A stretch of 64,000 nucleotides of DNA from Daldinia sp. FL1419 (Eukaryota > Ascomycota > Sordariomycetes > Xylariales > Hypoxylaceae): NCBI GenBank assembly GCA_025201765.1, contig MU623434.1:62001-126000 (forward strand). Reading direction: 5' to 3'. Within the stretch, counting starts at the first letter, position 1, and each line of letters opens with the position of its first letter. A model generated the notes under the pieces. It was not told the origin of the DNA, searched no databases, and worked only from the letters and a program-made list of their open reading frames with translations. Made by a program: the position numbers and the translations under genes. Of this stretch, positions 12,561 to 23,351 are shown in pieces.

Positions 12561-12612
12561 TCCTCGCAGTCCTGGTAGTCCTGGTAGTCCTGGTAGTCTG
12601 ATAATCTGGTAG
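12561..12612. repeat. 9-bp minisatellite (CCTGGTAGT)
   Basis: The 9-mer CCTGGTAGT is present three times head to tail from 12571 to 12597, with degenerate flanking units (TCCTCGCAG before, CTGATAATCTGGTAG after). It lies between genes. Confidence 0.8.
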
Positions 12613-13085
12613 TTCAGATAGATTGGTCGATGCTAATTTCGTAAAAAAGTGGCAGGTCGAGCAAACTGGAGGTCCAAAGAACTGCGGCTTGCGGCTTGCG
12701 GCTTTGCGGCTTGTACAATAGTGCATTAAACGTACATGCGTGCCCAGGTACCTACACGCTACAGGCTAACATATTATGTGTTACGTGCTACGTGCTACAG
12801 TTCTAGCCATCCTTAGTGGAACTTTACTGACTAAGGTACCTGATTAAAGTACCTTTTAAAGTACCTTTTATTAAAACATTACATAGGTACACGTATGGAC
12901 GCTAAGAGGGGGGGCAGAAAGGTGTGGAAACCATTTGATGTAAGCTAACAGCAGATTGGACCTTTCCTTGGACAAGGTCGTTAGCGGCACTTCGTAATCT
13001 ACATTGAGTACGCCGCCTGTACAGACGGCAGACCATACAAGGCCTAATTCACCTAGATTAGGTCCCGGCAAGTTCCAACTACATA

Positions 13086-13120
13086 GTAATAATAATAATA
13101 ATTATTATTATTATTATTAA
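13086..13120. repeat. Palindromic TAA/TTA microsatellite
   Basis: A run of TAA units switches at its centre to TTA units, giving a near-perfect 35-bp inverted repeat that could form a hairpin. Confidence 0.85.
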
Positions 13121-14129
13121 CCCGAATTTACTTCCACGTACCCACATATTGCAGGTATCTCAAAAAAAGATTAAATTCTTACATCTTAGAGGTCGGAAAC
13201 AGTTGGAATCAATTACTTACTTATGTAGTTGACGTTAACTTATTAATTTTAAGTTATTTGGATATGTACAAGTAAACCAAAAAACTCCATTTAATACGAT
13301 TGGTAATTCTTGGCCTTTCAATACGCGTTCGTGCCCACAAGGCCTACGCAATCTAACAGCTTTAGCCCCATCATACCAAACAAGTAGATATCTTTCGTCT
13401 ATTTTTATATGCCTGATTATACCAGAAATACGTCATATTGGTCATCTCTTTCAACACGTGGATACCATATATCTATCAATTACCCTCCGACTTTACAGAT
13501 AACAGACACATATAAACTAGGTTAATAATTCAAAAGCATGCTTCCCCATACGATAGAACTACGAGCGAAGAAAATCCTACGCCTAGTTGATGAAGTGCCT
13601 ATTCATAGTAACTATACTAACATAAGTAGTATATTTTAGGCGGCATGTGCACGTGGTATATGGTGAATTATGGGTATCTGTTATTTGTCTAGAATATCTT
13701 TAACATATTCTCGGCAGTCGGAAGTGTATATTGATATTTGACTAAAGAATAATACCTACCTACCTAGCATCATAAAGACGAGACCTACATGTACCCCAAA
13801 ATGTACTTGAAATATACCTATATTTGATAAGATTCCGGAACTTACAACCAGCAGCTTCTCGTTTCAGCTACCAACTTGAGCAACGCTATTATTGATGCAT
13901 ACCTGCCTAGGTAGGTAGGATGTAGGTACATAACACAGGGTAGCAGCTACCAACATCACGTACTCAATACAGGTAGGAGGCACCTGCATAGATGCTTAAT
14001 ATCGATTACATGTAATACCTTATAATCTTTATGGAAACCCATATTTTATAAGCCTACCTAGTTCACTATTAGACGCATCTTTCCAAATATTCCAACCATC
14101 CACCAGTTGATGATCGACCCTTTAGCAAT

Positions 14130-15280
14130 ATGTTACGCCTACAACCAACTACAATTTCTGTAACCATGACAGAGGTTAAAGAGTTCGAACGCCGTCTTCG
14201 GTTTAAAAAGTATCTCGCTAAAGAAGATACCTTAGGAAAACTTCCTATTCGGACCAAAAAACCGGCACCTGTAATTAAGAGTTTCGATTTGGAATACAAT
14301 GATTCCAGCCAGCTAACTCTGGGAACTATCTCCAAAGGATCATCTACTATCGACCTTAAAGATACCTCTAAACCCCCAGTACATATCACCCAGTGTCCAC
14401 CTAAGCCAATTGGAGACCTCGTCGAAAGCAACTCTCAATATGGACCGCCCTCTTCGCAGAGTGCGACGCCAAGTTCATCCAACCCGTCACACCCTGTGGA
14501 CTGGGGAAACTTGCCAGCGACGTTGCCCCCGCCATTCTCTAAAGAAAAACGATCCGTCTCGGACGCCCAATCATTGCCCTCGGTGTGCCTTTCCTATTCT
14601 TCAAAGGCAGTGACAGAGCGAATGGGCCATAGCTAATAAACCCATGACATGTAGATACAGCCTCGTCGTGATAGCTCCAACCAAGAACCACCAGAAACCC
14701 CGCCTAGGCGATCATCTCTTCGGATGGCGTATACCGATGTTCGCTCGGGCTCTCTGGTGAGTAAGAAGAGGGGTCATGTAGGTTCTAACTAATCACGTCA
14801 TCCTAGTCTCTTAGGGGTAGGAGACGCCTCGTCAGTTCAGCAGTTAGGTTCGTAGAATCTATCGTCCGTTCTTCTAGCCGCAGCCCCATGTCGCCATCCC
14901 CGCATGCTATTAGCTCCGAGCCTAGTTCTCCGGAACAGAGGGATGAGCCGGAACCAATAAGCGGAATAGAACTCGGGTTTAGAATTTACAATGACTCCCT
15001 TCCGGCTTCCTCGCAACCGCGGACGCCACTTAATCTTCCGGAAGCACGCCATCAGAGTTGTCTTCACGGGTCATACACCGCACCTCTCCCTCGCCCCGGC
15101 TCTCGATCGATATATAGATCTAGCACTGAACGAGAGATGGAAGATATTCCTAGCGGTCCATCCGGCCTCGAGACACCCGGATTCCAAGGCCTATACGGAG
15201 GCCGAGAGAACGCTGACGACTCAACACTATTCTATGAAGCATCACTGTTTCAGGAAGAGGGTTCTATGCGGAGTGGTTAA
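14130..15280 (+). CDS. Conserved-looking fungal protein, function unknown
   Basis: Three exons, 14130..14582, 14661..14756 and 14807..15280, encode 340 residues, all junctions in phase 0. Introns are 78 and 50 nt with GTGTGC and GTGAGT donors, CTAA branch sites, and CAG and TAG acceptors. The single-frame reading would stop at 14636, so splicing more than doubles the protein. The N-terminus is basic (TEVKEFERRLRFKKYLAKEDT). The rest is rich in Ser and Pro, with a short Arg-rich helix after exon 2 (RGRRRLVSSAVRFVESIV) and a denser block ISGIELGFRIYNDSLPASS. I recognise no domain and see no signal peptide or membrane segment. Another start at 14166 (MTEVKEF) is possible. It is probably a disordered, perhaps nuclear protein, but that is only inferred from composition. 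Confidence 0.65.
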
Positions 15281-17558
15281 TGCGGATGGTGACAATAAAA
15301 GGGCGGCTTCTAGAGTTCAACTACTCGAGGGAATGTCTACCTAGCCAACAAAGCTTCGCTGCACTTGGCGAAATAGGAAACAACAAGTAACTTCCTTATT
15401 GTCGTTGAAGTTGGTTTGGCGCGGATGATGTGTGAGGGCGATTAGAGAATTGCTTTGTCGTATATTTGAACAAGTTGGACCTGTAAAATTATTGCGGAAT
15501 GATGCATTCATCTTATTACTAGCCCCACCTCGCTCTTGTCCCAACAATGTTAAATAAATATGGATAGGCAATTATGCGTCGGATGCTACAAAGGGGATGA
15601 CGCAAACGATTGGGATGAGGACCTAAATACACCATAAACTCATTGGAGGTGACTGGTTTTGAATAGTGTCTTTAATGATGCTTTCTAATTTCTTAAGAGG
15701 ATAAACAAGATGAACAACATGACAACAACCTGCATTCCCGGCTAATGCCTTCTTTCCCCTTTTTTCATATTTCTACATAGTAATCTTTTCTTGCATGTTG
15801 ACGATAGGATTAGAGAGGTGTACCTAAGAGGTACCTACCAAGCTGCTGATGAATGGAATTTTCCAACAAATATCGGCAAAGTAGTTTTTCCTGTTTCCTA
15901 CCTAGGTAGGTACCTAGGTACCTGTAGATTTTCATAGGTACTACGTACCTGTCTTTATTACGTACGACATCACCTATAGCACGGGCACTTAATTACATAG
16001 CACGTAAGGTTATTTAGCTAGGACTACGGGCTTGGCGTTAGACGAGATTCAATGCAGCAAATCGCGATCAACATTATTGTCCTATGTGGGCCTCCAGGCT
16101 ACCTTAGTACCTAGTACGGACATAACCGGTGGGAGAATTCTGTTCCTTAACCGAAACTGAATGGGGCTGACGGGGAAATGTTTTAAACCAATGAAAACCA
16201 GGTTATTGTGGAAACTTTCGGCCCCAGATGCCAAGAAGCTAATGCTTGGCCCCGGCGTGAAGCCGTAGCAACCTTGAACCAATCAAATGCAAGATAAGCT
16301 CCTTCAGAAGACCCCTAGCCACTGCCTTACCGAATTGTTCTTGCATCCCCGATAGTCCGATCCTTCTTTCAAGGTCTCGACATCACAATGGCCTGAGCAC
16401 CCTTCAAAAATTGACGTACAACCCTAAGCACTGACCTGCAGCCGTTGCTGCACCTCACCAATCGGGCTCCACACCTACTTTAAGTACCTGGCGTATTCAT
16501 GTACCCATGCCGCGCCCTTCCCTAGCATAGGTACTTGTGTGCTTATAGTTATACTTTTTGCATTTCTTTTCCGATAGCCAATAGGATTAGCCAATAAGAC
16601 AATTTGTGCCGTTGCCCTTTTTCCGTTCTGTACCTTCTTTTTTATGCCTCTGTGACCACACTCCATACCTATCCTCACACCCTCGCACACATATGGTTAA
16701 GTCTCAGCTCATTCATTCAGTTCAGTCACTTTTCTTATGGAGCCTACCTCTTTCCGTTCCGTCCACCTGCCTCCTGCCTCCTGCTTGCCTACTTCCATAC
16801 TTCATTGCTACGCTACATTTGTGTATGTAGTATGTACAGTAGTATGTACAGTAGTATCGTGTAGCCGATTCCTGTCCCAACTCTCTCCACTATCTTGTCT
16901 CTCTCCCCATCATCTAACAACCCATCTAACCGTACCTTATTCTGGTGTGTACCAATAACACAAGCAATCCTTGTTATTTGTCTCTCCCCCATCTCATCCC
17001 ATGTGCATACAAGCTCAAGGTACTCCAGGTACTATTACTACATGCCATTTCCCTACCTCGTAGTTCCTTTTTTCTTCTCTTATTTCTTACATGAATCTTC
17101 CACCACCCAACCATCTTCATCATCTTTCTTCTCCTTATCCTCCTTCACTTCATCTTCATCTTTGGCTCCTCCTACTATATTACATACATAGGCTTCCCCA
17201 TACTAGTTTTTATCTCGTCACATATCCTCATAGATCAAGATACTTCTACCCATCTCTACCCACTTCCTCCTAACCCTCTGCCCTTTACTGTGCCAACGGC
17301 CAATTGCATACTGATTTCTTTGGTCCATCGATAATTAGGCGACACAATTTTGAGTCGTATTTCGTCTCTTAGAGCCTTACTCACTTGTCCCAGATCAATT
17401 GGTCTCTTTTCTCCCTCAATATCACCATATCGGTCCTCTGCGAGCCTATTCGGGCACCACGCGACACGACCATCTTGCTTAAGCTGTCGAATTAAAACCA
17501 GAAATCTAACCCGTTTCTTTTGCGTATCTCACCTAACATTTAGTGCTAACAGCCCAAA
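15281..17558. promoter_or_regulatory. Long intergenic region with a pyrimidine-rich leader
   Basis: About 2.3 kb with no supported gene. A palindromic TACCTAGGTA cluster lies at about 15899-15923. From about 16,600 to 17,290 the + strand is strongly C/T-rich, as in many filamentous-fungal promoters and 5' leaders. Several open frames there exist only because the composition lacks stop codons. This tract probably contains the promoter and transcript start of the gene at 17559. Confidence 0.55.
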
Positions 17559-18524
17559 ATGGCTTCTTTCGGACGTACTTCTTCCCCAGTCCTTACCATG
17601 TCGCCAAGTGCCGCTCACCAAGGCGCGTTCGGCATGTCTTCCTTCCCGCATCACACCTCTCCTTTTAGCCGAGCCAAGACGTTGGCTACTTCTTCACCTT
17701 GGGGCCAGTCTTCAATTGCAGCTCCTTCAACAGCGGGCCGTAAACGATCCAGAGATGAGGCTGGTGTCAACCTCGATGTCGAAGAGGCTAAGCTTGAGAC
17801 GATTGAGTCCGTTAAAGAGCTGGAAGACGGCTGGATATACGGCGAAGGTATGACGCTCATCAAGTCGCCTTCGTCGTATGTGGCTGAAGCGGGTAATCAA
17901 TCCGGTACCTGGGTTGAAGAAAAAGCAAACGCGGATAATATCCGTAAGAATGAGGAAGCACGCGCCCTCAACCAACAAGCGCGACCATCACTAAGAAGCA
18001 GCAAATCGCAACGCTTAGATATGAATGCCATCGCAATTCCCGGGGATGAGTCGCAAGCTCGTCGTTCTAGCCCAATTCGCGATGTCAACCCTACCACAGC
18101 CGTACCTGGCCTATCAGCAGATACTAGCAGCCAGCCCATCATCGATAATTTTACCCTCCACCTCGGGATTGGGTGGAGCCGCCTGAATGGAAGCGAGGAC
18201 ATTCAAGCTGCTGCCCGTGGATGGGCGAAATATATCGAGAACCACTTCCCCGTTACCAATGTTCGAATTCAGCTTGAAAGTAAAGGACTCCAATCGTACC
18301 TTGTCGAAGCATCGGAGGGTTACTTCCTGTTTTCTGAGAGTCTACGACAAGGCCGGCTCGTCAGCAAAGACTTGAATCAAGCATTTGCCAATTTAAAAAC
18401 GTCGCCACCAACTTTTGAAGCATCTGAGGCCATGATTGCTACGGAATCGCCCAAGCCAGCTGATGTTACGGCATTTCCACAAGTCGCCATAGCCCCTACT
18501 GATGTTGAAATGGACATGAGCTGA
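17559..18524 (+). CDS. Fungal protein of unknown function
   Basis: A single exon of 321 codons starts MASFGRTSSP after a long C/T-rich leader. The first 70 residues are Ser/Thr/Pro-rich and end in a basic patch (GRKRSRDE) that could be a nuclear signal. A short block (LEDGWIYGEGMTLIKSPSSYVAEAG) and a C-terminal folded-looking segment of about 75 residues (FTLHLGIGWSRL to LNQAFANLK) are the parts that look conserved. The latter alternates hydrophobic and charged residues and contains ARGWAKYIENHFP. I recognise no named domain. No membrane segment or signal peptide is seen. Codon use resembles the neighbours, so I regard it as a real gene. Confidence 0.75.
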   Translation: MASFGRTSSPVLTMSPSAAHQGAFGMSSFPHHTSPFSRAKTLATSSPWGQSSIAAPSTAGRKRSRDEAGVNLDVEEAKLETIESVKELEDGWIYGEGMTLIKSPSSYVAEAGNQSGTWVEEKANADNIRKNEEARALNQQARPSLRSSKSQRLDMNAIAIPGDESQARRSSPIRDVNPTTAVPGLSADTSSQPIIDNFTLHLGIGWSRLNGSEDIQAAARGWAKYIENHFPVTNVRIQLESKGLQSYLVEASEGYFLFSESLRQGRLVSKDLNQAFANLKTSPPTFEASEAMIATESPKPADVTAFPQVAIAPTDVEMDMS

Positions 18525-20966
18525 ACTGCTTAAAGGAGAAGGTCACTGATTGCTTTTGATGTAGGACAATGCCGGCGTAGCTTGGCGAGAGGTAACTTGG
18601 GACTAGCAGGTAATGGACTGGGTGCGTTCGAATTAATATTCCTATTAACGTTTTTCACGGCTTCCCCTACACGAATTCGAGTCAACAATGAGATTTGGGC
18701 TAAAATTTTTCGGCGGGGCGTAGATCATCCAACTAACCGTCCCTGTATGCATAGTTTGTACAATAGATTTCTTCATGGCTCGGTCACTTGAAATGAAAAA
18801 AAAAGCAATGTCACCGTATTCAATTCCTGATGTGGGTCGTTGCAGTTCTTATACTTGTGATGTGTTTGAAATGCTGCCTGAGCAATTCGCATAATCAGTG
18901 AAAATTGGGCAAAAATAGAGTTACATTTGTGGGCGAGATATCTGGGATTCAAACTAATACTTGGCTAGATCGGCGGACGAAATGCATCAATAGTACAGGG
19001 AATTAATTATTAGAAGACTAAAATAATAGGAAACCTAGATTAGACATTATAGTTTTCAATCAAATCTTTCGTGTATAACACCTGTATTTGATCGTTTTTA
19101 ACGTTGCGTTCGATACACATATGTTGTCTAGGTTAGATGGTTTTTAATCAAATAACTGCTGCAAGTTTTCACACGGAGATTAGGACCGTCATTGGTTATA
19201 ACCTTCCAAATACATAGTAATTATTTGTATGGTTAGGTTGTTAGGTACCTAGGTATTAACTTAAAACCTATCGGTATGGCGTAATCAATCGATCTTTAAT
19301 TGGGGTTTATGTCAGATGGCAAGGTGGATATTTGTGATTGCTTTATTTTAGCATATATAAGGTAATTGCATGTTATGCTTTATGTAACTAGTTAGTTAAG
19401 TCGTAGTTTCTTTTCCAACTTCTTACTTTATTAAGATGGAATATTAGGTATGCACGTTTACCTAGTATACTTTTACCTTAGTCAGTTATTATCGCCCATC
19501 AATTTCTTTTCCCTTATATCTCTGCTCCATACCCACATCAGAACAATGAAGGTGACTATTCTGGGTACTTCTTTGGACAATTGCACTATAGGTTATATTG
19601 TGCTGTTATCGAACTTGCTAAATACGGTAAGGCGTGTTTCCTCCAAGCCAAGCCTAAGAAAGAAGCCCAGGCTGACCATCTTTTTCCTCCCTCCACTTTG
19701 AAAGGAATTAAGATCCATGGTCCATGGTTTCGAGGTCGTCAAGGTGACGAACAAACGACTGGCTCTAAGTGGTCAAAGCTACTCCTAGCTAAGTAAATCT
19801 CCTATCGATAGGCCGCAGATGGCTGCATTCGGGCCCATTCTTCACCCACCAAGACAGGACAGGGAAAGACACAGGGCAGATTGGTAAATCAAGAGCGGTG
19901 CGTCTACCACACTATGTAACTCCCGACTTGAACCGCATTCGGAGGCGCATGCATTGGTATCGAAGCAATGGAAATTCATGCCCGTGTCGTGCAAAGCAAA
20001 CCTCGACAGAGTAATACAATAAACAAGGACGCGGCAACAACGTAGAAGGAAGCGCGACGTCTGAACAAGCTTATGGATAACCATGCCATACCATACCATA
20101 CCATACTATCCATCGAATTTGATCTATATATCACCCTACAACGCGACTTGGATCGGATTTCTTCCTATCTTTTCCTTTCTTTCTGGAAACCTATCGTTCG
20201 CTATCCGTTAATTAGAGAGGCCGCCTATATTTATTTATATATATTTTTCAACTAGCCTCGAGTTCTCTCCAGTTCTCCAGACCGCCGTGGCGAAATCGTG
20301 AGAAGCACGTACTTTTGCGCACCCTCGCACCTTTACACCCCTTGCACAGCCGCACAGGGCTCTTTACCACCTATCGATCAACCATCAGCCAAATCATTAA
20401 CCTGAACTTGGCAAGTTGTTGCTCGTGATGCTTTTCGGATAGTGGGTCTATGCATATTTGTCCCGTGCTCTCTCGTACCCCATCTAGCTGCCTCAAGCTG
20501 TGGACGATTCGCAGAAATAGAATTAGCAAGATTAGCTATTCTTTTTTCTCGACAACTACTCCTAGACTTCAGCGCACCTTTTTTTTTCCCACTTCCTTTT
20601 TAATATCTATTTGGAGCTACACACAAGGAAGCGATTGTTTATACGCACGTCCCCAATCAAGGATAGACAACCTTTAAGCGTCGGACGGCCTAATTTAATA
20701 AACACCAGCGGCTACGCCTTTCCCACCTTATCGCAAGCACGCGGATCTTATGTTATGTCTACCTTCGGTCGATTACGGACATAGCTACTCTGCCAATTCA
20801 TCTGCTCGTCACACTTTAGGAAGAGGGCTCGCGTTCGAGTCAATTCTTACCTGTGGTTAGGCAAGAAAATTGCCTTAAATCCCCGAATCCGAGGGAATTT
20901 TCTGCCAACCTATCCGAGATTCGAGCTACCTCTGTTTGTTTGTGAAACGTGCAATCTCTAGTCTTC
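18525..20966. other. Intergenic region
   Basis: About 2.4 kb upstream of the BTB gene. It contains a TAGGTACCTAGGTA motif at about 19242-19255 and an ATACC repeat at about 20085-20105. An open stretch of about 270 bp ending at the stop near 19796 reads YRLYCAVIELAKYGK and later HGPWFRGRQGDE but has no in-frame ATG; I could not build a gene from it. Confidence 0.45.
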
Positions 20967-22610
20967 ATGATCTCACAATCCGAGCCTCTCACCCTCCGCG
21001 GCCCCTCTTCCGTTGTCTCGGCACGCACCGCCTCCCGCCCTCATGTGTCTTCTCGAAGTAAGCGGTATAATCGCTCGCACACAGGCGGGAGCTCCTACGT
21101 TCCACAAAACGAATTCCCCGTGTTTAGTCATTCAGGCGATGTCGAGATCCTTATAAAAGCTGGCGGGAAGGAGAATAGATATCTCTTACATAGACATACT
21201 TTAACAAGATGTTCGGGGTTCTTCGAAGCGAGTACGAGCCAAGAATGGTCTAAAGCGAGTTTGCTACCAACAACAGATGCTTCGAGAGAGCTCTCAAGGA
21301 TTGGGGAAGATAGCACTAGCAATAGTGGAAATGAAGTCGCGCGATCCAGTGCAAATTCACCCGGGCTGCGAAAACGATGGCGGTATGAGTTGGATCCTGG
21401 GAGTGATGGGGATGATATACCAATGTTGGTACAAAAAGAGGCTAATCCTCTCAATACTACCGATTCCGCGCAGTCAAATTCCCTCTTTGGCGGCGGCGCA
21501 ACATCCAATACCTCTGCCGCGCGCAAAGTCATTCATTCGCATACGCATTCCACGAACTCGTTTTTCCGTTCGGTTGCAAATTTGTCCCTAGTACCGACAA
21601 AGGTAGACCAAGACAAACCTCTTTCGCAGGCCGACGCCGACCTACTTCGGGATTATGATAATCTTTTTCGTATTTTCTACAACTACCCGCCGCTGCTAGA
21701 TAGCATAAATATCGCCGACGCATACGTGCAATGCAAGTCACTTCTTACGTTGGCAGACCAATACGATGCGCTAGCTGTTGTAGGACCACGGGTTGACCAT
21801 CACTTGCTACAATTTCAAAGCAGACTATGGAAGCAGATTGCTAAATACCCAGTTAGCTATTTACGACTAGGGTATTTGAGCCGAAGCAAGGTTATTTTCC
21901 AAGAAGCTTTGATACATGTTGTCGGGCAATGGCCAGCCGGCGAAAGAAGTATTAGACAATCATTTCCGGATATTGTTCTCGATATCATCGAAGACAAGGT
22001 CGATGAGCTCGAAGAGACAGTATCGAGGATCGAAAGTCGCCTTTTTCGCCTTAACCTCACCAATTCGCGAGGCGAGCGCATTACGCCCGGTACGTCATAC
22101 CTTGATTGGCTCGCCGTGTCTTTATTTCGTCAGTGGCTCGCGGATAACACATCGCCGACCCCGCTGGCTCCTCCAAGTACTCGAGGACATTCCTCCCGCG
22201 ACGGGGGGGCATCGTCTCGCGCTACGGCTGTGATTGCATCGGCACCCATGGCGCCAAATCTTGCTAGTCTCGGCCGTACTTATCGCACTCTGGGCTCCGC
22301 AACGGGCGCCAGCTATCTTGGCCACGACGAATGCAAGCGCTTCCTCAAGTTAACGCCCGAACTCTACTCACGTGATAATCTACGTCGATTTGAGAAGCGC
22401 ATTGATGAACTAAAGAGTGCCGCTCGCGAGATCGTACGCCCCCTTATGGGAAGTGGCTTGGAGCTAGAGCTAGAACGCGGTGCCGTTACACCAAACAGTG
22501 CTGGTGTTGGCAATGGCCCTCACGTGCCCGTACCTACAAGCGGCATGACGAGTTATTTAACGTGCGTCCGGGTGATGGAGAGAGATCTTCCATGGGCTAT
22601 CGAGGACTAA
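20967..22610 (+). CDS. BTB/POZ-domain protein
   Basis: A single exon of 547 residues. The first in-frame ATG is at 20967 (MISQSEPLT); the open frame reaches 18 nt further upstream only through a GTG. The BTB core starts near residue 54 (GDVEILIKAGG, then RYLLHRHTLTRCSGFFEAS). It is interrupted by about 120 low-complexity Ser/Asn-rich residues, and picks up at LLRDYDNLFRIFYNYPP and IADAYVQCKSLLTLADQYDA, which looks like the second half of the BTB fold, followed by helices like a BACK region. BTB proteins often act as dimerisation modules or Cullin-3 adaptors; this one has no kelch repeats, MATH domain or zinc finger that I can see, so a specific role cannot be given. A second Ser-rich insertion lies at about 395-415. 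Confidence 0.88.
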   Translation: MISQSEPLTLRGPSSVVSARTASRPHVSSRSKRYNRSHTGGSSYVPQNEFPVFSHSGDVEILIKAGGKENRYLLHRHTLTRCSGFFEASTSQEWSKASLLPTTDASRELSRIGEDSTSNSGNEVARSSANSPGLRKRWRYELDPGSDGDDIPMLVQKEANPLNTTDSAQSNSLFGGGATSNTSAARKVIHSHTHSTNSFFRSVANLSLVPTKVDQDKPLSQADADLLRDYDNLFRIFYNYPPLLDSINIADAYVQCKSLLTLADQYDALAVVGPRVDHHLLQFQSRLWKQIAKYPVSYLRLGYLSRSKVIFQEALIHVVGQWPAGERSIRQSFPDIVLDIIEDKVDELEETVSRIESRLFRLNLTNSRGERITPGTSYLDWLAVSLFRQWLADNTSPTPLAPPSTRGHSSRDGGASSRATAVIASAPMAPNLASLGRTYRTLGSATGASYLGHDECKRFLKLTPELYSRDNLRRFEKRIDELKSAAREIVRPLMGSGLELELERGAVTPNSAGVGNGPHVPVPTSGMTSYLTCVRVMERDLPWAIED

Positions 22611-23351
22611 CACGACCCCAATTCGTTGTGGCAAGGTACACACCATCGGGGATGACGAGGAATAAAATGAAATGAATAATGCGAAAGAAAAAACAACAAC
22701 AACACAAGCACAAACAGAAACGAAACGAAACGAAACAGGACAGGACGAATGAGTTCACAAACCAACAGGTACCCAGTTGGGCTAGAATGGAAGATACGTA
22801 GTCAGGCAGAGCCCACGATACGATCTATAAGCTGGTTCAAATGGACGTACATCGTGTCTTCAATTATCGTAACGCGTTGCTAATACCCAAGGGCTGGCCC
22901 AAGTTTCTCGGGATTGCTTCGCCTGTACGGGATCATATATGGTCGAGTCTTTATATTATGGAAATATTCACTGCAGGATACCCACCGATACCTATATCTG
23001 TTTACTTATATACATTTATCTATATACCTCCCTATGTGGAACGCGAAATGAACAAGAAATATTTCAATACGGCGAAGATCATTTCCAGTCGTAGATTTCA
23101 ACCCTTGGAACCGGAGTTAGGATTACCTAATTGCGTATTGCGTATTGCATATGGGTTGGGGTGTTTTCTACTGTGCCTCATAGGCGAAGTACCCAACAGT
23201 TTAATGCCTTAGGTATACGTGCCTAGTACCAAGCCCTTCGGATTTAAAGTGACCTTTTTACGTTTTATTATTTATTTTATACTATACTACTATAGTAGTT
23301 CGACGTGCCAAGCATTCCAATATTGTCCATAACGGTGTCACCAATTTGACG
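22611..23351. other. Intergenic region
   Basis: About 740 bp between two genes on the same strand. An (ACGAA)n-like tract lies at about 22716-22740. No gene seen. Confidence 0.5.

Larger units (their letters stand above)
11772..14129. other. Intergenic region with simple repeats
   Basis: About 2.4 kb between divergent genes. It holds a TTGCTTTGC/TTGCTTCGC repeat at about 12345-12382, a 9-bp minisatellite near 12571, a TAA/TTA palindrome at 13086-13120, and several ACCTAGGTA-type motifs (12740-12890, 13755-13930). No coding region is supported on either strand. Confidence 0.5.

Noticed and set aside
16604..17273. Several overlapping + strand frames
   Set aside because: They overlap in different phases within a C/T-rich tract that lacks stop codons by composition; the translations are low-complexity Ser/Leu/Pro.
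19450..19796. Possible small gene (YRLYCAVIELAKYGK...)
   Set aside because: The longest plausible frame has no in-frame ATG after the upstream stop and I found no convincing splice pair; it may be an old pseudogene.
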